NCBI RefSeq assembly: GCF_001282115.1
Contig: NZ_LJBR01000040.1
Coordinates: 1-64,000, forward strand
DNA length: 64,000 bases
Direction of reading: 5' to 3'
Source of the DNA: Streptomyces sp. NRRL B-24085
Lineage (GTDB): Bacteria; Actinomycetota; Actinomycetes; Streptomycetales; Streptomycetaceae
A program made the translations under genes and the position numbers. Under the pieces are notes generated by a model that worked only from the letters and a program-made list of their open reading frames with translations, was not told where the DNA came from and did not search any database. The number at the start of each line of letters is the position of its first letter. The first letter of the stretch is position 1. Below, piece by piece: positions 9,570-17,745 of this stretch.

Positions 9570-10841
9570 TCATGGGCCGCCGACCTCCATATCCGCGGCG
9601 GGTACGGCTTCCGGGACCGACGCCGACGCCGCCCCATTCACGGTCCCCTGGTTGGCGTGCCGGTGCAGGGGAGCGAGCACGGTCAGGCCCCCGATGAGTA
9701 CGACGACGAAGAAGGCGCCGAATGCGGTGGCCCCGGTCAGCAGTCCCGGCATCAGCCCGTGCGCGGTCACTACGGCGCCCAGGGCGGGGGCCCCGACGCC
9801 TTGCGCGGCGTAGCCGATGAGGTATCCGCCAGAGACCATGCCGGCCCGGTGATGCGGAGCCGCGTACCGGTTGAAGACCGTCAGTCCGCCGGCGAAGTCG
9901 AAGGCGTAGGCGGCGCCGGCCACAGCCGAGGCGAGGAAGAAGAGCGCCAGCGAGTGCTCCACGCCGGTGAGGACGAACAGCCATACCGCCGCGAGCGACC
10001 CTGCCGCCCCGAGGACAACGAGGTGCCAGACCGACATGCGCCGGGCCACGAGGGCGAAGACCGTGATGCACGCCGCGAAGACCGACAGGAGGGCGCCTGT
10101 GACCAGGGCGTTGCTCGAACCGGCGAGCTGGTGGGCGATCTTGGCGCCGAGCGGCAGCACGATCGCCCCGAGCAGGAACGACGACGCGAAGGCGATCGCG
10201 CCAGCCACGAAGACGACGCGGCTGCCACGGGGGATGACGATCGGCCGGATGCGCCACGGCTCCTTGGTCTCGTCCGCCGTGTGGCGCGGCATGCACAGGA
10301 CCAGGCACGCCACGGCCGCGATCGAGACGGCAAGGACGAAGAAATCGAGGTGCAGGGGGAAGGGTCCGTACTCGGTCAGGGCGCCGCCCACCAGCATCGC
10401 CAGCCCGATGCCGAGAGCCGATATCGCCGTACTGAGGGCGCCGGCGCGCTTCTCCTTGCCGGGTGCGCTGAACTCGACCATGGCCACACTCGCGGGGCTG
10501 ATGGACAGACCGACGCCGATACCCATGAAGACACGGCCGATCAGCAGCCATACGACGTCACCGGCGACCGCGAAGAGCAAGGCACCGGTCAACTCCGCGG
10601 CGAGCCCGACCAGGATGGACGCACGTCTGCCGATGTGGTCGGAGAGGTCACCGAAAATGATCAGGACCGGGATCAGAGTGATCGGATACGCGGCGAAGAT
10701 CCAGGTGATGGCGGTCGTCGAGACACCCCACTCGGCCTGGTAGAGCGGATAGGTCATGGTCGGGCAGGCGCTGGTCCACAGCGCGAGTGCCACCACCGCG
10801 CCGGCGGTCCAGAAGCTTGCGCGTGTTCCTAGGAGCGGCAC
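9570..10841 (-). CDS. MFS transporter
   Basis: Major facilitator of 423 residues with about twelve membrane helices and the motif-A loop GDLSDHIGRRASILVG between helices 2 and 3. The C-terminal tail is hydrophilic. The GTG at 10841 is preferred over longer in-frame starts because ACAGGAGG lies 6-13 bases upstream and the first helix (FWTAGAVVALALW) begins about eight residues in. Substrate unknown; the general layout fits a drug or metabolite exporter. It is divergent from an aldo/keto reductase gene, and the spacer carries an imperfect palindrome that may be an operator. Confidence 0.88.
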   Translation of the reverse strand: MPLLGTRASFWTAGAVVALALWTSACPTMTYPLYQAEWGVSTTAITWIFAAYPITLIPVLIIFGDLSDHIGRRASILVGLAAELTGALLFAVAGDVVWLLIGRVFMGIGVGLSISPASVAMVEFSAPGKEKRAGALSTAISALGIGLAMLVGGALTEYGPFPLHLDFFVLAVSIAAVACLVLCMPRHTADETKEPWRIRPIVIPRGSRVVFVAGAIAFASSFLLGAIVLPLGAKIAHQLAGSSNALVTGALLSVFAACITVFALVARRMSVWHLVVLGAAGSLAAVWLFVLTGVEHSLALFFLASAVAGAAYAFDFAGGLTVFNRYAAPHHRAGMVSGGYLIGYAAQGVGAPALGAVVTAHGLMPGLLTGATAFGAFFVVVLIGGLTVLAPLHRHANQGTVNGAASASVPEAVPAADMEVGGP

Positions 10842-10900
10842 GGGGCCTCCTGTGTGTGACGGGGTCTTGGATCGCCGTAAGGGGCTGAATATCACTAAGC

Positions 10901-10918
10901 AACCTAGCCAGCTAGATT
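10901..10918. promoter_or_regulatory. Candidate operator palindrome upstream of MFS gene
   Basis: AACCTAGCCAGCTAGATT is an 18-bp dyad with core arms CTAGC and GCTAG around CA, symmetrical except for one base pair. It lies in an unusually A/T-rich stretch 60-77 bases upstream of the leftward MFS start. This spacing fits a repressor site over the promoter. The regulator is not identified. Confidence 0.4.
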
Positions 10919-11124
10919 GTATTTCGCAACTTAAGGTCCATGCCCGTGACGGATCTGTCCTGACCGAGGCGTGGCGCACTGCCGACGCCTGCTCGATGCC
11001 CGTCACCACCCCAGCATCGTCCTCTCAGGACGGGGCTGAGCCGGACGCTGGAAGCGGCCTCGCGGTGGCGCACGCTGGCAGGGCGGTCGCCGAACGGCGG
11101 TGACCGTCCGAACGGGAGACACGT

Positions 11125-12120
11125 ATGAGCATCAGGACACACGCGATCGGAAGCCAGGGACTGACAGCGTCGGTCGAGGGCCTGGGGACCATGGGAATGA
11201 CCGCCATGTACGGGACCCGGGACGACGCCGGGTCGGTGGAGACGATCCACCGGGCGATCGAACTCGGGGTGACCCTCTTCGACACGGCGGACATGTACGG
11301 CCCGTTCACCGGAGAGGAACTGCTCGGGCGGGCGGTCGCGCCGTACCGGGACCGGGTGCTGCTGGCGACGAAGTTCGGCGGGCTGACCCTGGACGAGTCC
11401 GGCAAGGTGGTCGGTGGCCCGAACGGACGGCCGAGTTATGTGCGGCGCGCGGTGGAGGGTTCACTGCGCAGGCTGGGCACGGACCGCATCGACCTGTACT
11501 ACCAGCACCGTGTCGACCCGAACGTGCCGGTGGCCGAGACCTTCGGCGCGCTGGGCGAGTTGGTCGCCGAGGGCAAGGTGCGCTACCTCGGTGTCAGCGA
11601 GGCGTCCGTCGAGACCATCCGCGCCGCCCACGCCGCCGCGCCGCTGTCGGCCGTGCAGACCGAGTACTCGCTGTTCACCAGAACGGTGGAGGGCAACGGG
11701 GTGCTCGACGCGGTGCGCGAGCTCGGCATCGGCTTCGTGGCGTACGCCCCACTGGGCCGCGGGTTCCTCACGGGACGGCTGCGCTCGCTCGACGAGCTGC
11801 CGCAGAACGACTGGCGGCGCACCGCACCTCGCTTCAGTGGCGAGAACTTCGCGCACAACCTCGCCTTGGCCGACCGGGTGCGCGCGATCGCCGAGAAGCA
11901 CGACATCACCCCGGGGCAGCTGGCTCTGGCCTGGGTGCTGGCTCAGGGCGTCACCGCCATCCCCGGCACCAAGCGGCGCAGCTATCTGGAGGAGAACGTG
12001 GCCGCCGCGGCGCTCACACTGGACGCGGGGACGCTGAGCGACCTCAGCGAGATGATCGGGTCCGAGGAGGTGGCCGGTGAGCGGTACTTCCCGGAGGGAA
12101 TGAAGGCCATCCAGGAATGA
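11125..12120 (+). CDS. Aldo/keto reductase
   Basis: NADPH-dependent oxidoreductase of 331 residues with the TIM-barrel AKR pattern. The catalytic tetrad is visible: D53 and Y58 in LFDTADMYGP, K83 in LATKFGG and H128 in YYQHRVDP. The C-terminal cofactor segment (AIPGTKRRSYLEENVAA) matches enzymes that reduce carbonyl compounds. The ATG at 11125 follows GGGAGA. The stop overlaps the following regulator start by 4 bases (ATGA), so the regulator is translated from the same message and may respond to the reductase substrate or product. The substrate is unknown. Confidence 0.93.
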   Translation: MSIRTHAIGSQGLTASVEGLGTMGMTAMYGTRDDAGSVETIHRAIELGVTLFDTADMYGPFTGEELLGRAVAPYRDRVLLATKFGGLTLDESGKVVGGPNGRPSYVRRAVEGSLRRLGTDRIDLYYQHRVDPNVPVAETFGALGELVAEGKVRYLGVSEASVETIRAAHAAAPLSAVQTEYSLFTRTVEGNGVLDAVRELGIGFVAYAPLGRGFLTGRLRSLDELPQNDWRRTAPRFSGENFAHNLALADRVRAIAEKHDITPGQLALAWVLAQGVTAIPGTKRRSYLEENVAAAALTLDAGTLSDLSEMIGSEEVAGERYFPEGMKAIQE

Positions 12121-12962
12121 ACGGCAACCACAACGACCTCGGTGACTTCCTGCGGGCCCGGCGTGAGGCACTGCGGCCGGCCGATGTCGGGCTGGTCGCG
12201 GGCGGCCGCCGCCGGACCCCCGGGCTGCGACGCTCCGAGGTGGCGCTGCTGGCGAACATCTCGGTCGACTACTACGAGCGACTGGAGCAGTCCCGCAACG
12301 CCCACCCCTCGCAGGCGATGCTGGCGAGTCTGGCAGGGGCGCTGCGTCTGTCGGTGGACGAGCGCGACCACCTCTACCGGCTCGCCGGTCACGCCCCTCC
12401 GCGTGGCGGGGGAGCCGGCCGGTACGTCGACCCGGCCATGATGTTCCTGCTCGACGCCCTGACGACGGTGCCGGCCCAGGTCATGGACGGCCTCTCCACG
12501 ATGCTCGCCCAGAACCGGCTCAGCCAGGCGCTGTTCGGCTCGTGGGCGGTGGGGGACGCGCGAGCCGGCAACGTGACGTGGCGCTGGTTCACCGACCCTG
12601 CCTCGCGGGCGCTGAACGTCGCCGAGGAGCACGAGCAGATCGGCCGCGACTATGTGGCGGACCTGCGGAGCGCGGTCGCGCGGCTCGGCAGGGACGCCGC
12701 TGCGGACAGCCTCATCGCCGACCTCCTCCAGGCCAGCGACGAGTTCGCCCGCTACTGGGGCGAGATGGCCGTCAAACCGCTGAGTTCCACGCGGAAGCGG
12801 CTGGTGCATCCGCATGCGGGGCTGCTCGACGTCCAGTGCGACGTCGTCCTCGGCTCTGCGACGGGTCATCGCATGGTGATCTTCCGGCCGCAACCCGGGT
12901 CGGGCACCGCCGAGCACTTCGAGTTCCTGCAGGTGCTCGGAGAGCAGACCTTCGAGGCGTGA
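12117..12962 (+). CDS. XRE-family regulator with MmyB-like ligand-binding domain
   Basis: Transcriptional regulator of 281 residues. An XRE-type helix-turn-helix occupies residues about 8-75, with the family hallmarks RRTPGLRRSEVALLANIS and DYYERLEQSRN. Residues about 110-280 form the MmyB-like, PAS-related ligand-binding domain; in structures of this family it binds fatty-acid-like ligands. Such genes are very common next to SDR and AKR genes in streptomycetes and usually control them. Here it is translationally coupled to the AKR upstream and faces two SDR genes downstream, preceded by dyad symmetry at 13173-13206 that could be its operator. Confidence 0.92.
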   Translation: MNGNHNDLGDFLRARREALRPADVGLVAGGRRRTPGLRRSEVALLANISVDYYERLEQSRNAHPSQAMLASLAGALRLSVDERDHLYRLAGHAPPRGGGAGRYVDPAMMFLLDALTTVPAQVMDGLSTMLAQNRLSQALFGSWAVGDARAGNVTWRWFTDPASRALNVAEEHEQIGRDYVADLRSAVARLGRDAAADSLIADLLQASDEFARYWGEMAVKPLSSTRKRLVHPHAGLLDVQCDVVLGSATGHRMVIFRPQPGSGTAEHFEFLQVLGEQTFEA

Positions 12963-13172
12963 CGGCGCGGACGCCGGCCGCCGCGCGCGCCGCAGCGGCC
13001 CGCTGGGGGGCCGATGCCGGGCAGGAGCGCGTTGTCGTCTGCGCCGGTGCCGGTCCGGCGGGCGCGGAGGTCGTTGACGTAGCAGCCCTGACTGAGCATT
13101 CGCCGCAACCTGTCGGACCGATGCCTGCCCCTGCCCCGTGAAGTACTTCTCACCCAAAGATGTGGACGCGGC

Positions 13173-13206
13173 GTTCATATTCTGCTTATATGAACTCAGC
13201 GTTCAT
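13173..13206. promoter_or_regulatory. Three-half-site operator upstream of SDR gene
   Basis: GTTCATAT (13173-13180) and ATATGAAC (13188-13195) form a perfect 8-bp inverted repeat with a 7-base spacer. A third half-site, GTTCAT at 13201-13206, forms a second dyad with ATGAAC (13190-13195) across 5 bases. The array ends 23 bases before the SDR start at 13229 and contains a TATAT stretch suitable for a -10 box. It is a strong candidate for autoregulated repression by the MmyB-type (12117) or TetR (15455) protein. Confidence 0.6.
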
Positions 13207-13228
13207 TTCGAGCGGAGGAGAGAGACCC

Positions 13229-13984
13229 ATGACCACCACCCCCAGCACCCCGAACACCGCCCCCCGTGTCGCGCTCGTCACCGGCGGTTCCGGTGGCATC
13301 GGCAAGGCCGTCGTCGAGCGGCTCGCCGAGGACGGATTCGCCGTCGCGGTGCACTACGCAGGCAACAAGGGCAAGGCGGAAGCCGTCGTCGAGAAGATCA
13401 AGGCGTCCGGTGGCCAGGCCATCGCCGTCGGCGGGGACGTGGCCGACGAGCGGGAGATGGAAGCCGCGTTCGACGCCGTGGAGACCGCGTTCGGCGGCAT
13501 CGACGTCGTGGTCAACGGCGCCGGGATCATGGTCCTCGCACCGATCGCCACGATGGACCTGGACGACCTCGACCGGATGCACCGCACGAACATCCGCGGC
13601 ACCTTCGTCGTCTCCCAGCAGGCCGCTCGCCGGGTCCGGCGGGGCGGTGCGATCATCAACGTCTCCACGTCGGTCACCCGCACCCAACTGCCCACGTACG
13701 GCGCCTACGTCGCCAGCAAGGCCGCCGTGCAGGGCATCACGCTGATCCTGGCCCGCGAACTGCGCGGCAAGGACATCACCGTCAACACGGTCGCGCCCGG
13801 TCCGATCGCCACCCCCCTCTTCCTCGAGGGCAAGGACGAGGCCACCGTCGCCAACTTCGCCAAGGCCACGCCGCTGGAGCGGCTGGGCGAGCCCGAGGAC
13901 GTCGCCGAGTCGGTCGCCTTCCTGGCCGGCCCCGCCCGCTGGGTCAACGGCCAGGTCCTCTACACCAACGGCGGTCTCGCCTGA
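13229..13984 (+). CDS. Short-chain dehydrogenase/reductase (classical SDR)
   Basis: NAD(P)-dependent oxidoreductase of 251 residues, typical of classical SDRs (FabG-like). The nucleotide loop TGGSGGIG is at 18-25, the active-site YVASK at 160-164 with the catalytic Ser in NVSTS (about 146-148), and the C-terminus ends with the common WVNGQVLYTNGG. The ATG at 13229 follows GGAGGAGAG. It is preceded by a three-half-site operator and followed after 56 bases by a second SDR in the same direction. The substrate is unknown; the PGPI loop and length fit a 3-oxoacyl or small ketone reductase. Confidence 0.93.
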   Translation: MTTTPSTPNTAPRVALVTGGSGGIGKAVVERLAEDGFAVAVHYAGNKGKAEAVVEKIKASGGQAIAVGGDVADEREMEAAFDAVETAFGGIDVVVNGAGIMVLAPIATMDLDDLDRMHRTNIRGTFVVSQQAARRVRRGGAIINVSTSVTRTQLPTYGAYVASKAAVQGITLILARELRGKDITVNTVAPGPIATPLFLEGKDEATVANFAKATPLERLGEPEDVAESVAFLAGPARWVNGQVLYTNGGLA

Positions 13985-14040
13985 CGGCCGCGCAGCCACC
14001 CCTCCACCACCTCCCGGCAACCATCCGAAGGAAGAGACCC

Positions 14041-14940
14041 ATGTCATCCGTCGTTCTGATCACCGGTGCCGCCACGGGCATCGGCAACCTCACCGCCCGG
14101 GCGCTCGCCGCCGCCGGCCACACCGTCTACGCCAGCATGCGCGACCCCCGGGGCCGCAACGCCGGCCACGCGGAGGAGCTTCTGGAACTCGGCCGCCGCG
14201 AGGGTCAGGACATCCGCGTCGTCGAGCTCGACGTGCAGTCCGACGCCTCGGCCGAGGCGGCCGTCGCGACCGTCCTCGACGAGGCGGGCCGGCTCGACAC
14301 GGTGGTCCACAACGCCGGACACCTCTACGTCGGCTACGTCGAGGCGTTCACGCCCGAGGACATCCAGCGGCTGCTGGACATCAACGCGGTCGGCATCCAG
14401 CGCGTCAACCGGGCGGCCCTGCCGCACATGCGCGCCCGCCGCTCCGGCACCCTCCTGTACGTCGGCAGCACCACCTCCGTGGTGGTGCCGCCCTTCCTCG
14501 GTCCCTACGTGGCGTCGAAGTTCGCCGCCGACGCGCTGGCCCAGGTGACCGCGTACGAGGTCGGCCAGTTCGGTATCGAGACCACCATCGTGATGCCGGG
14601 GCCCTTCACCCAGGGAACGGAGCACTTCCCCAACGCCAGCCGGGCCGGTGACGCGGAGCGCACCCGCGCCTATGCCGCCCTGGACGCGATGGTGGCCCGC
14701 AACGAGGAGGCCACGGAGGGACTGTTCCCGCCCGGGGCGGACGCCCACCCGCGTGCCGTGGCCGAGGAGATCGTCCGCGTTCTCGCCCTCCCGGCCGGCA
14801 CCCGACCCTTCCGCACTGTGGTCGACTTCAGCCAGGCCGGGGTGGAGGAGGTCAACGAGGTCCTGCGCCGGGCCCAGGAGCAGTTCGTCACCCGTCTCGG
14901 CTTCGGCGAGCTCCTCCACGTCAAGGAATCGCAGTCCTGA
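14041..14940 (+). CDS. Short-chain dehydrogenase/reductase, second copy
   Basis: SDR of 299 residues, longer than the preceding paralogue because of a C-terminal helical extension. The cofactor motif TGAATGIG is at 8-15, NAG at 91-93, catalytic S143 and YVASK at 156-160. The layout resembles the retinol-dehydrogenase-like SDR group frequently annotated in actinobacteria. The ATG follows GGAAGAGACCC. It probably belongs to one operon with the SDR upstream and the SnoaL-like gene downstream. It differs enough from the first SDR that the two should have different substrates. Confidence 0.92.
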   Translation: MSSVVLITGAATGIGNLTARALAAAGHTVYASMRDPRGRNAGHAEELLELGRREGQDIRVVELDVQSDASAEAAVATVLDEAGRLDTVVHNAGHLYVGYVEAFTPEDIQRLLDINAVGIQRVNRAALPHMRARRSGTLLYVGSTTSVVVPPFLGPYVASKFAADALAQVTAYEVGQFGIETTIVMPGPFTQGTEHFPNASRAGDAERTRAYAALDAMVARNEEATEGLFPPGADAHPRAVAEEIVRVLALPAGTRPFRTVVDFSQAGVEEVNEVLRRAQEQFVTRLGFGELLHVKESQS

Positions 14941-15047
14941 GGCGCGACGAGGACCATGATGTCCATCCGGCCGCGCCGTCCTCGGGTCAGCGCGGTAGCG
15001 CGGCCGGCCACCCCCCACAGACCCGGACCAATGCAGAGAGAGAAGCC

Positions 15048-15377
15048 ATGTCCAGCACAGCACTGCCCTCCGCGATCCGCACGTTCATCGACGCGACCAA
15101 CAGCGCCGACTCCGAGGCCTTCGTCGCCGCGTTCACCGCCGACGCGCGTCTGAACGACTGGGGCCGTGAGTTCCACGGCCACGACGGCATCCGGGACTGG
15201 GACCGCACTGACAACATCGGCGTCCAGAGCCGGTTCGAGCTGCTCGGCCTGGAGCCGGGCGACGATCCGGACACCTACGTCGTGAACCTGCGAGTGAGCG
15301 GCAACGGCTACAACGGCACCGGCCCGATGGTCTTCCGCCTGCGCGACGGCCTGATCGCGGACCTGCGCATCGGGTGA
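15048..15377 (+). CDS. SnoaL/NTF2-like small protein
   Basis: Single-domain protein of 109 residues with the cone-shaped NTF2-like fold pattern: N-terminal helices (IRTFIDATNSADSEAFVAAF), the typical ADARLNDWGREFHGHDGIRD loop, and alternating beta-strands to the end (FRLRDGLIADLRIG). Members act as small isomerases, cyclases or hydrolases, or have no known activity. The ATG follows AGAGAGAAG. It lies 107 bases after the second SDR and may complete the same redox cassette. Substrate unknown. Confidence 0.82.
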   Translation: MSSTALPSAIRTFIDATNSADSEAFVAAFTADARLNDWGREFHGHDGIRDWDRTDNIGVQSRFELLGLEPGDDPDTYVVNLRVSGNGYNGTGPMVFRLRDGLIADLRIG

Positions 15378-15454
15378 GCGAGCGGCCGGACCACGCCGAG
15401 ACCGTACGGTTTCCTAGACTGGGCCGATCCCGGAACGGGCGAGGGAGAGAGAAC

Positions 15455-16081
15455 GTGACGAAGCAGGCCGAGGGCACCGAGGAGCGCCCGGCGCGGGGAC
15501 GCGGGCGCCGACCGGCCGACGAGGTCCGCGCGGACGTCTTCCGGGTGGTCGGGGAGATTCTCCTGGAGCAGGGCATTTCCGACCTGACCTTCGAACGGGT
15601 GGCCCGCCTGTCCGGTGTCAGCAAGACGACGCTGTACAAGTGGTGGCCCTCCAAGGGAGCCCTCGCCCTGGACGGCTACTTCCACGCCGTCGAGGAAACC
15701 CTCGCCTTCGAGGACACCGGTGACATCCGCGCCGACCTCACGAGCCAGTTGCGCGCGTTCGCCCGCATCATGACCCGCACGCCGGCGGGCCGGGTGGTCA
15801 CCGAACTGATCGGCCAGTCCCAGACCGACGAGGACCTGGCCACCGCCTTCCGCTCCCTCTACTCCTCCGAGCGACGGCGGCTGGCCGGGGAGCGCCTGCT
15901 GCGGGCCAGGGAGCAGGGCCAGATCCGGGCCGATGTCGACGTCCAGGTTCTCGTCGACCAACTCTGGGGCGCCGTGTACCACCGGTTGCTCATCCCGGAC
16001 GAGCCCGTGACGGAGGACTTCGTGGTCGCGCTGGTCTCCAACGTGCTCGACGGAATCGCCCCGTCACCGCGGACGACCTGA
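15455..16081 (+). CDS. TetR/AcrR-family regulator
   Basis: Repressor-type regulator of 208 residues with an N-terminal TetR helix-turn-helix (ISDLTFERVARLSGVSKTTL then YKWWPSKGAL) and an all-helical ligand/dimerisation domain of the TetR_C_33-like type. The GTG at 15455 is preferred over the in-frame GTG at 15374 because GGGAGAGAG lies 5-12 bases upstream and the additional 27 residues look non-coding and overlap the preceding gene. A TAGACT -10-like box lies about 40 bases upstream, so the gene may have its own promoter. It may repress the SDR cassette. Confidence 0.87.
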   Translation: MTKQAEGTEERPARGRGRRPADEVRADVFRVVGEILLEQGISDLTFERVARLSGVSKTTLYKWWPSKGALALDGYFHAVEETLAFEDTGDIRADLTSQLRAFARIMTRTPAGRVVTELIGQSQTDEDLATAFRSLYSSERRRLAGERLLRAREQGQIRADVDVQVLVDQLWGAVYHRLLIPDEPVTEDFVVALVSNVLDGIAPSPRTT

Positions 16082-16084
16082 CGG

Positions 16085-16648
16085 GTGAGTGACAAGGCCG
16101 ACCGCCACGGGCTCTGGGACGGCGTTGCGGTCCGTGCCCGTGTCGCCGCCATGGCTCAAGGAGACCCTGGCCGTCAGCGTTTCGGGTCCGCACACCATGG
16201 ATATCGCCTTCGGCCTCCTCTGGAGGAGGAGACGATCCGGCTGTTCGAGCAGCAACACGGTGTCCGGCTCCCCGCGTCCTACCGCGGCTTCCTCAAGGAT
16301 GTCGCCGACGGAGGAGCGGGACCGGACCACGGCCTCCTGGGCCTGACGGAGGAAGTGGACGACGAAGAGGCCCTGCACGACCTTCGAGAAGAGGGCCGCA
16401 GCGCGGGATTCCTGGCCACGCCGTTTGCGCACACCACCGGGTGGCCGGGGCCGGGCAAGGGCCATGATGCCAACTACTCGGTCGCGGGGAGTCTGGTCAT
16501 CGGGGAGTGCGGTTGCGGCACGTTCCACCGGCTGATCGTCACCGGGAGGAAGGCCGGCCAGGTCTGGCTCGACGATCCTGACTGGGGTGGCCTGACACCG
16601 GGGCCGGACTTCCGGGACTGGTACCTGGCATGGCTGGCGACGGCCTGA
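16085..16648 (+). CDS. SMI1/KNR4-family protein
   Basis: Protein of 187 residues with a SMI1/KNR4 (SUKH-type) domain: EEETIRLFEQQHGVRLPASY and RGFLKDVADGGAGPDHGL near the N-terminal half, then GSLVIGECGCGTFHRLIVTG and the closing FRDWYLAWLA helix. In bacteria the superfamily includes immunity proteins of polymorphic toxins, but many lone actinobacterial copies have no toxin partner and none is seen here. The GTG at 16085 lies 3 bases after the TetR stop; an ATG at 16151 would still leave the whole domain, so the start is uncertain. It is convergent with the GlxA regulator gene, 11 bases away. Confidence 0.8.
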   Translation: MSDKADRHGLWDGVAVRARVAAMAQGDPGRQRFGSAHHGYRLRPPLEEETIRLFEQQHGVRLPASYRGFLKDVADGGAGPDHGLLGLTEEVDDEEALHDLREEGRSAGFLATPFAHTTGWPGPGKGHDANYSVAGSLVIGECGCGTFHRLIVTGRKAGQVWLDDPDWGGLTPGPDFRDWYLAWLATA

Positions 16649-16659
16649 GTGCCGCGTTC

Positions 16660-17664
16660 TCAGACCCGGTCCTCGTGCTCCGGCCGCCCCTTCGACCGGG
16701 GGCCGGGTCGAGCGGAGCGTGTCGTCGCGAACCGGGCCCGGTAGTGAGCGGGGGAGACGCCGAGCCTGGTCACGAAGGTCCGTCGGAGGGTTTCCGCGCT
16801 GCCGAAGCCGGCCGCGCGGGCGCTCTCGGCGACGCTGTGGCCGGCGTCGAGCAGGGCCTTCGCGTGGTCGAGCCGTACCTGTTCGACGTACTTGGCGGGT
16901 GTGGTGCCGAGTTCGGTGTGGAAAAGCCGGCTGAGATGCCGTGTGCTGACACCGACGAGGGCCGCCAGCGACTCCGCGGTGTGCTCCAACGCGGGCTGCG
17001 CCGAGACGAGGTCGGTGGCCCCGCGCAGCGCGGGAGTGCGCGGCACCCTGCCCTTCAGCGACGCGGAGAACTGGGACTGCCCGCCGGGGCGCTGCATGAA
17101 CATGACCAGGCCGCGGGCGACCTCACGGGCCAGATCCGCGCCGTGGTCGCGTTCGACGAGGGAGAGCGCGAGGTCGATGCCGGCGGTGACGCCCGCCGAG
17201 GTGAAGATGCCGCCGTCCTCGACGAAGAGAGCGTCGGGATCGACGTGGACGTCGGGGTGGGCACGCGCGAGCAGGCGGGCGTGGCGCCAGTGCGTGGTCG
17301 CACGGCGGCCCGACAGCAGGCCCGCGGCGGCGAGAACGAACGAGCCGGTGCAGATGGAGACGAGCCTGGGGGTGCGGGCGTGCGCCTTCCGGACGGCCTC
17401 GGTCAGATCTGACGGGACGGGCTCGGTGGCGAGCAGATCGCCACCCGGGACGACGAGTGTGTCGACATCGAGGTCCGCCGCGGCCGAGTCCACGGGCAGG
17501 TGCGTACCGATCGATGTGCGTACCGGGTCACCGGAGGGCGAGGCGTACCGCAGCGAGTACTGGGCGCCGAGTGTGTTCGCCTCGGCGAGCACCTCCGCGG
17601 GGCCGGAGACGTCGAGCATCTTCACGCCGTCGAACACGAGGAAGGCGACGCGATGGACGGTCAT
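16660..17664 (-). CDS. GlxA-family AraC regulator with DJ-1/PfpI domain
   Basis: Regulator of 334 residues. Residues about 3-175 form a DJ-1/PfpI (class I glutamine amidotransferase-like) domain with the nucleophile-elbow cysteine C105 in LVSICTGSFVLAAAGLL. Residues about 225-330 form an AraC-type double helix-turn-helix (LAALVGVSTRHLSRLFHTEL and ESARAAGFGSAETLRRTF). This is the standard GlxA arrangement, in which the DJ-1 part senses a small ligand. The ATG at 17664 is chosen over an upstream in-frame start because AAGGAG precedes it and the conserved HRVAFLVFDGV begins at once. It lies 81 bases downstream of the HD-domain gene on the same strand. Confidence 0.92.
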   Translation of the reverse strand: MTVHRVAFLVFDGVKMLDVSGPAEVLAEANTLGAQYSLRYASPSGDPVRTSIGTHLPVDSAAADLDVDTLVVPGGDLLATEPVPSDLTEAVRKAHARTPRLVSICTGSFVLAAAGLLSGRRATTHWRHARLLARAHPDVHVDPDALFVEDGGIFTSAGVTAGIDLALSLVERDHGADLAREVARGLVMFMQRPGGQSQFSASLKGRVPRTPALRGATDLVSAQPALEHTAESLAALVGVSTRHLSRLFHTELGTTPAKYVEQVRLDHAKALLDAGHSVAESARAAGFGSAETLRRTFVTRLGVSPAHYRARFATTRSARPGPRSKGRPEHEDRV

Positions 17665-17745
17665 GCGGTTGCCGGCTCCTTTCCATGGACGGGGCATGCC
17701 TCGACGCCCGCACTCGCGACAGCGCCGAGCCGGTCGGCGGTCATC

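Noticed and set aside
12963..13172. Possible small gene between the MmyB-type regulator and the first SDR
   Set aside because: Frames on both strands are low-complexity; no start with a ribosome binding site.
16085..16648. SMI1-like protein as immunity protein of a toxin system
   Set aside because: No toxin, secretion or repeat gene lies nearby; the neighbours are a TetR and a GlxA regulator.
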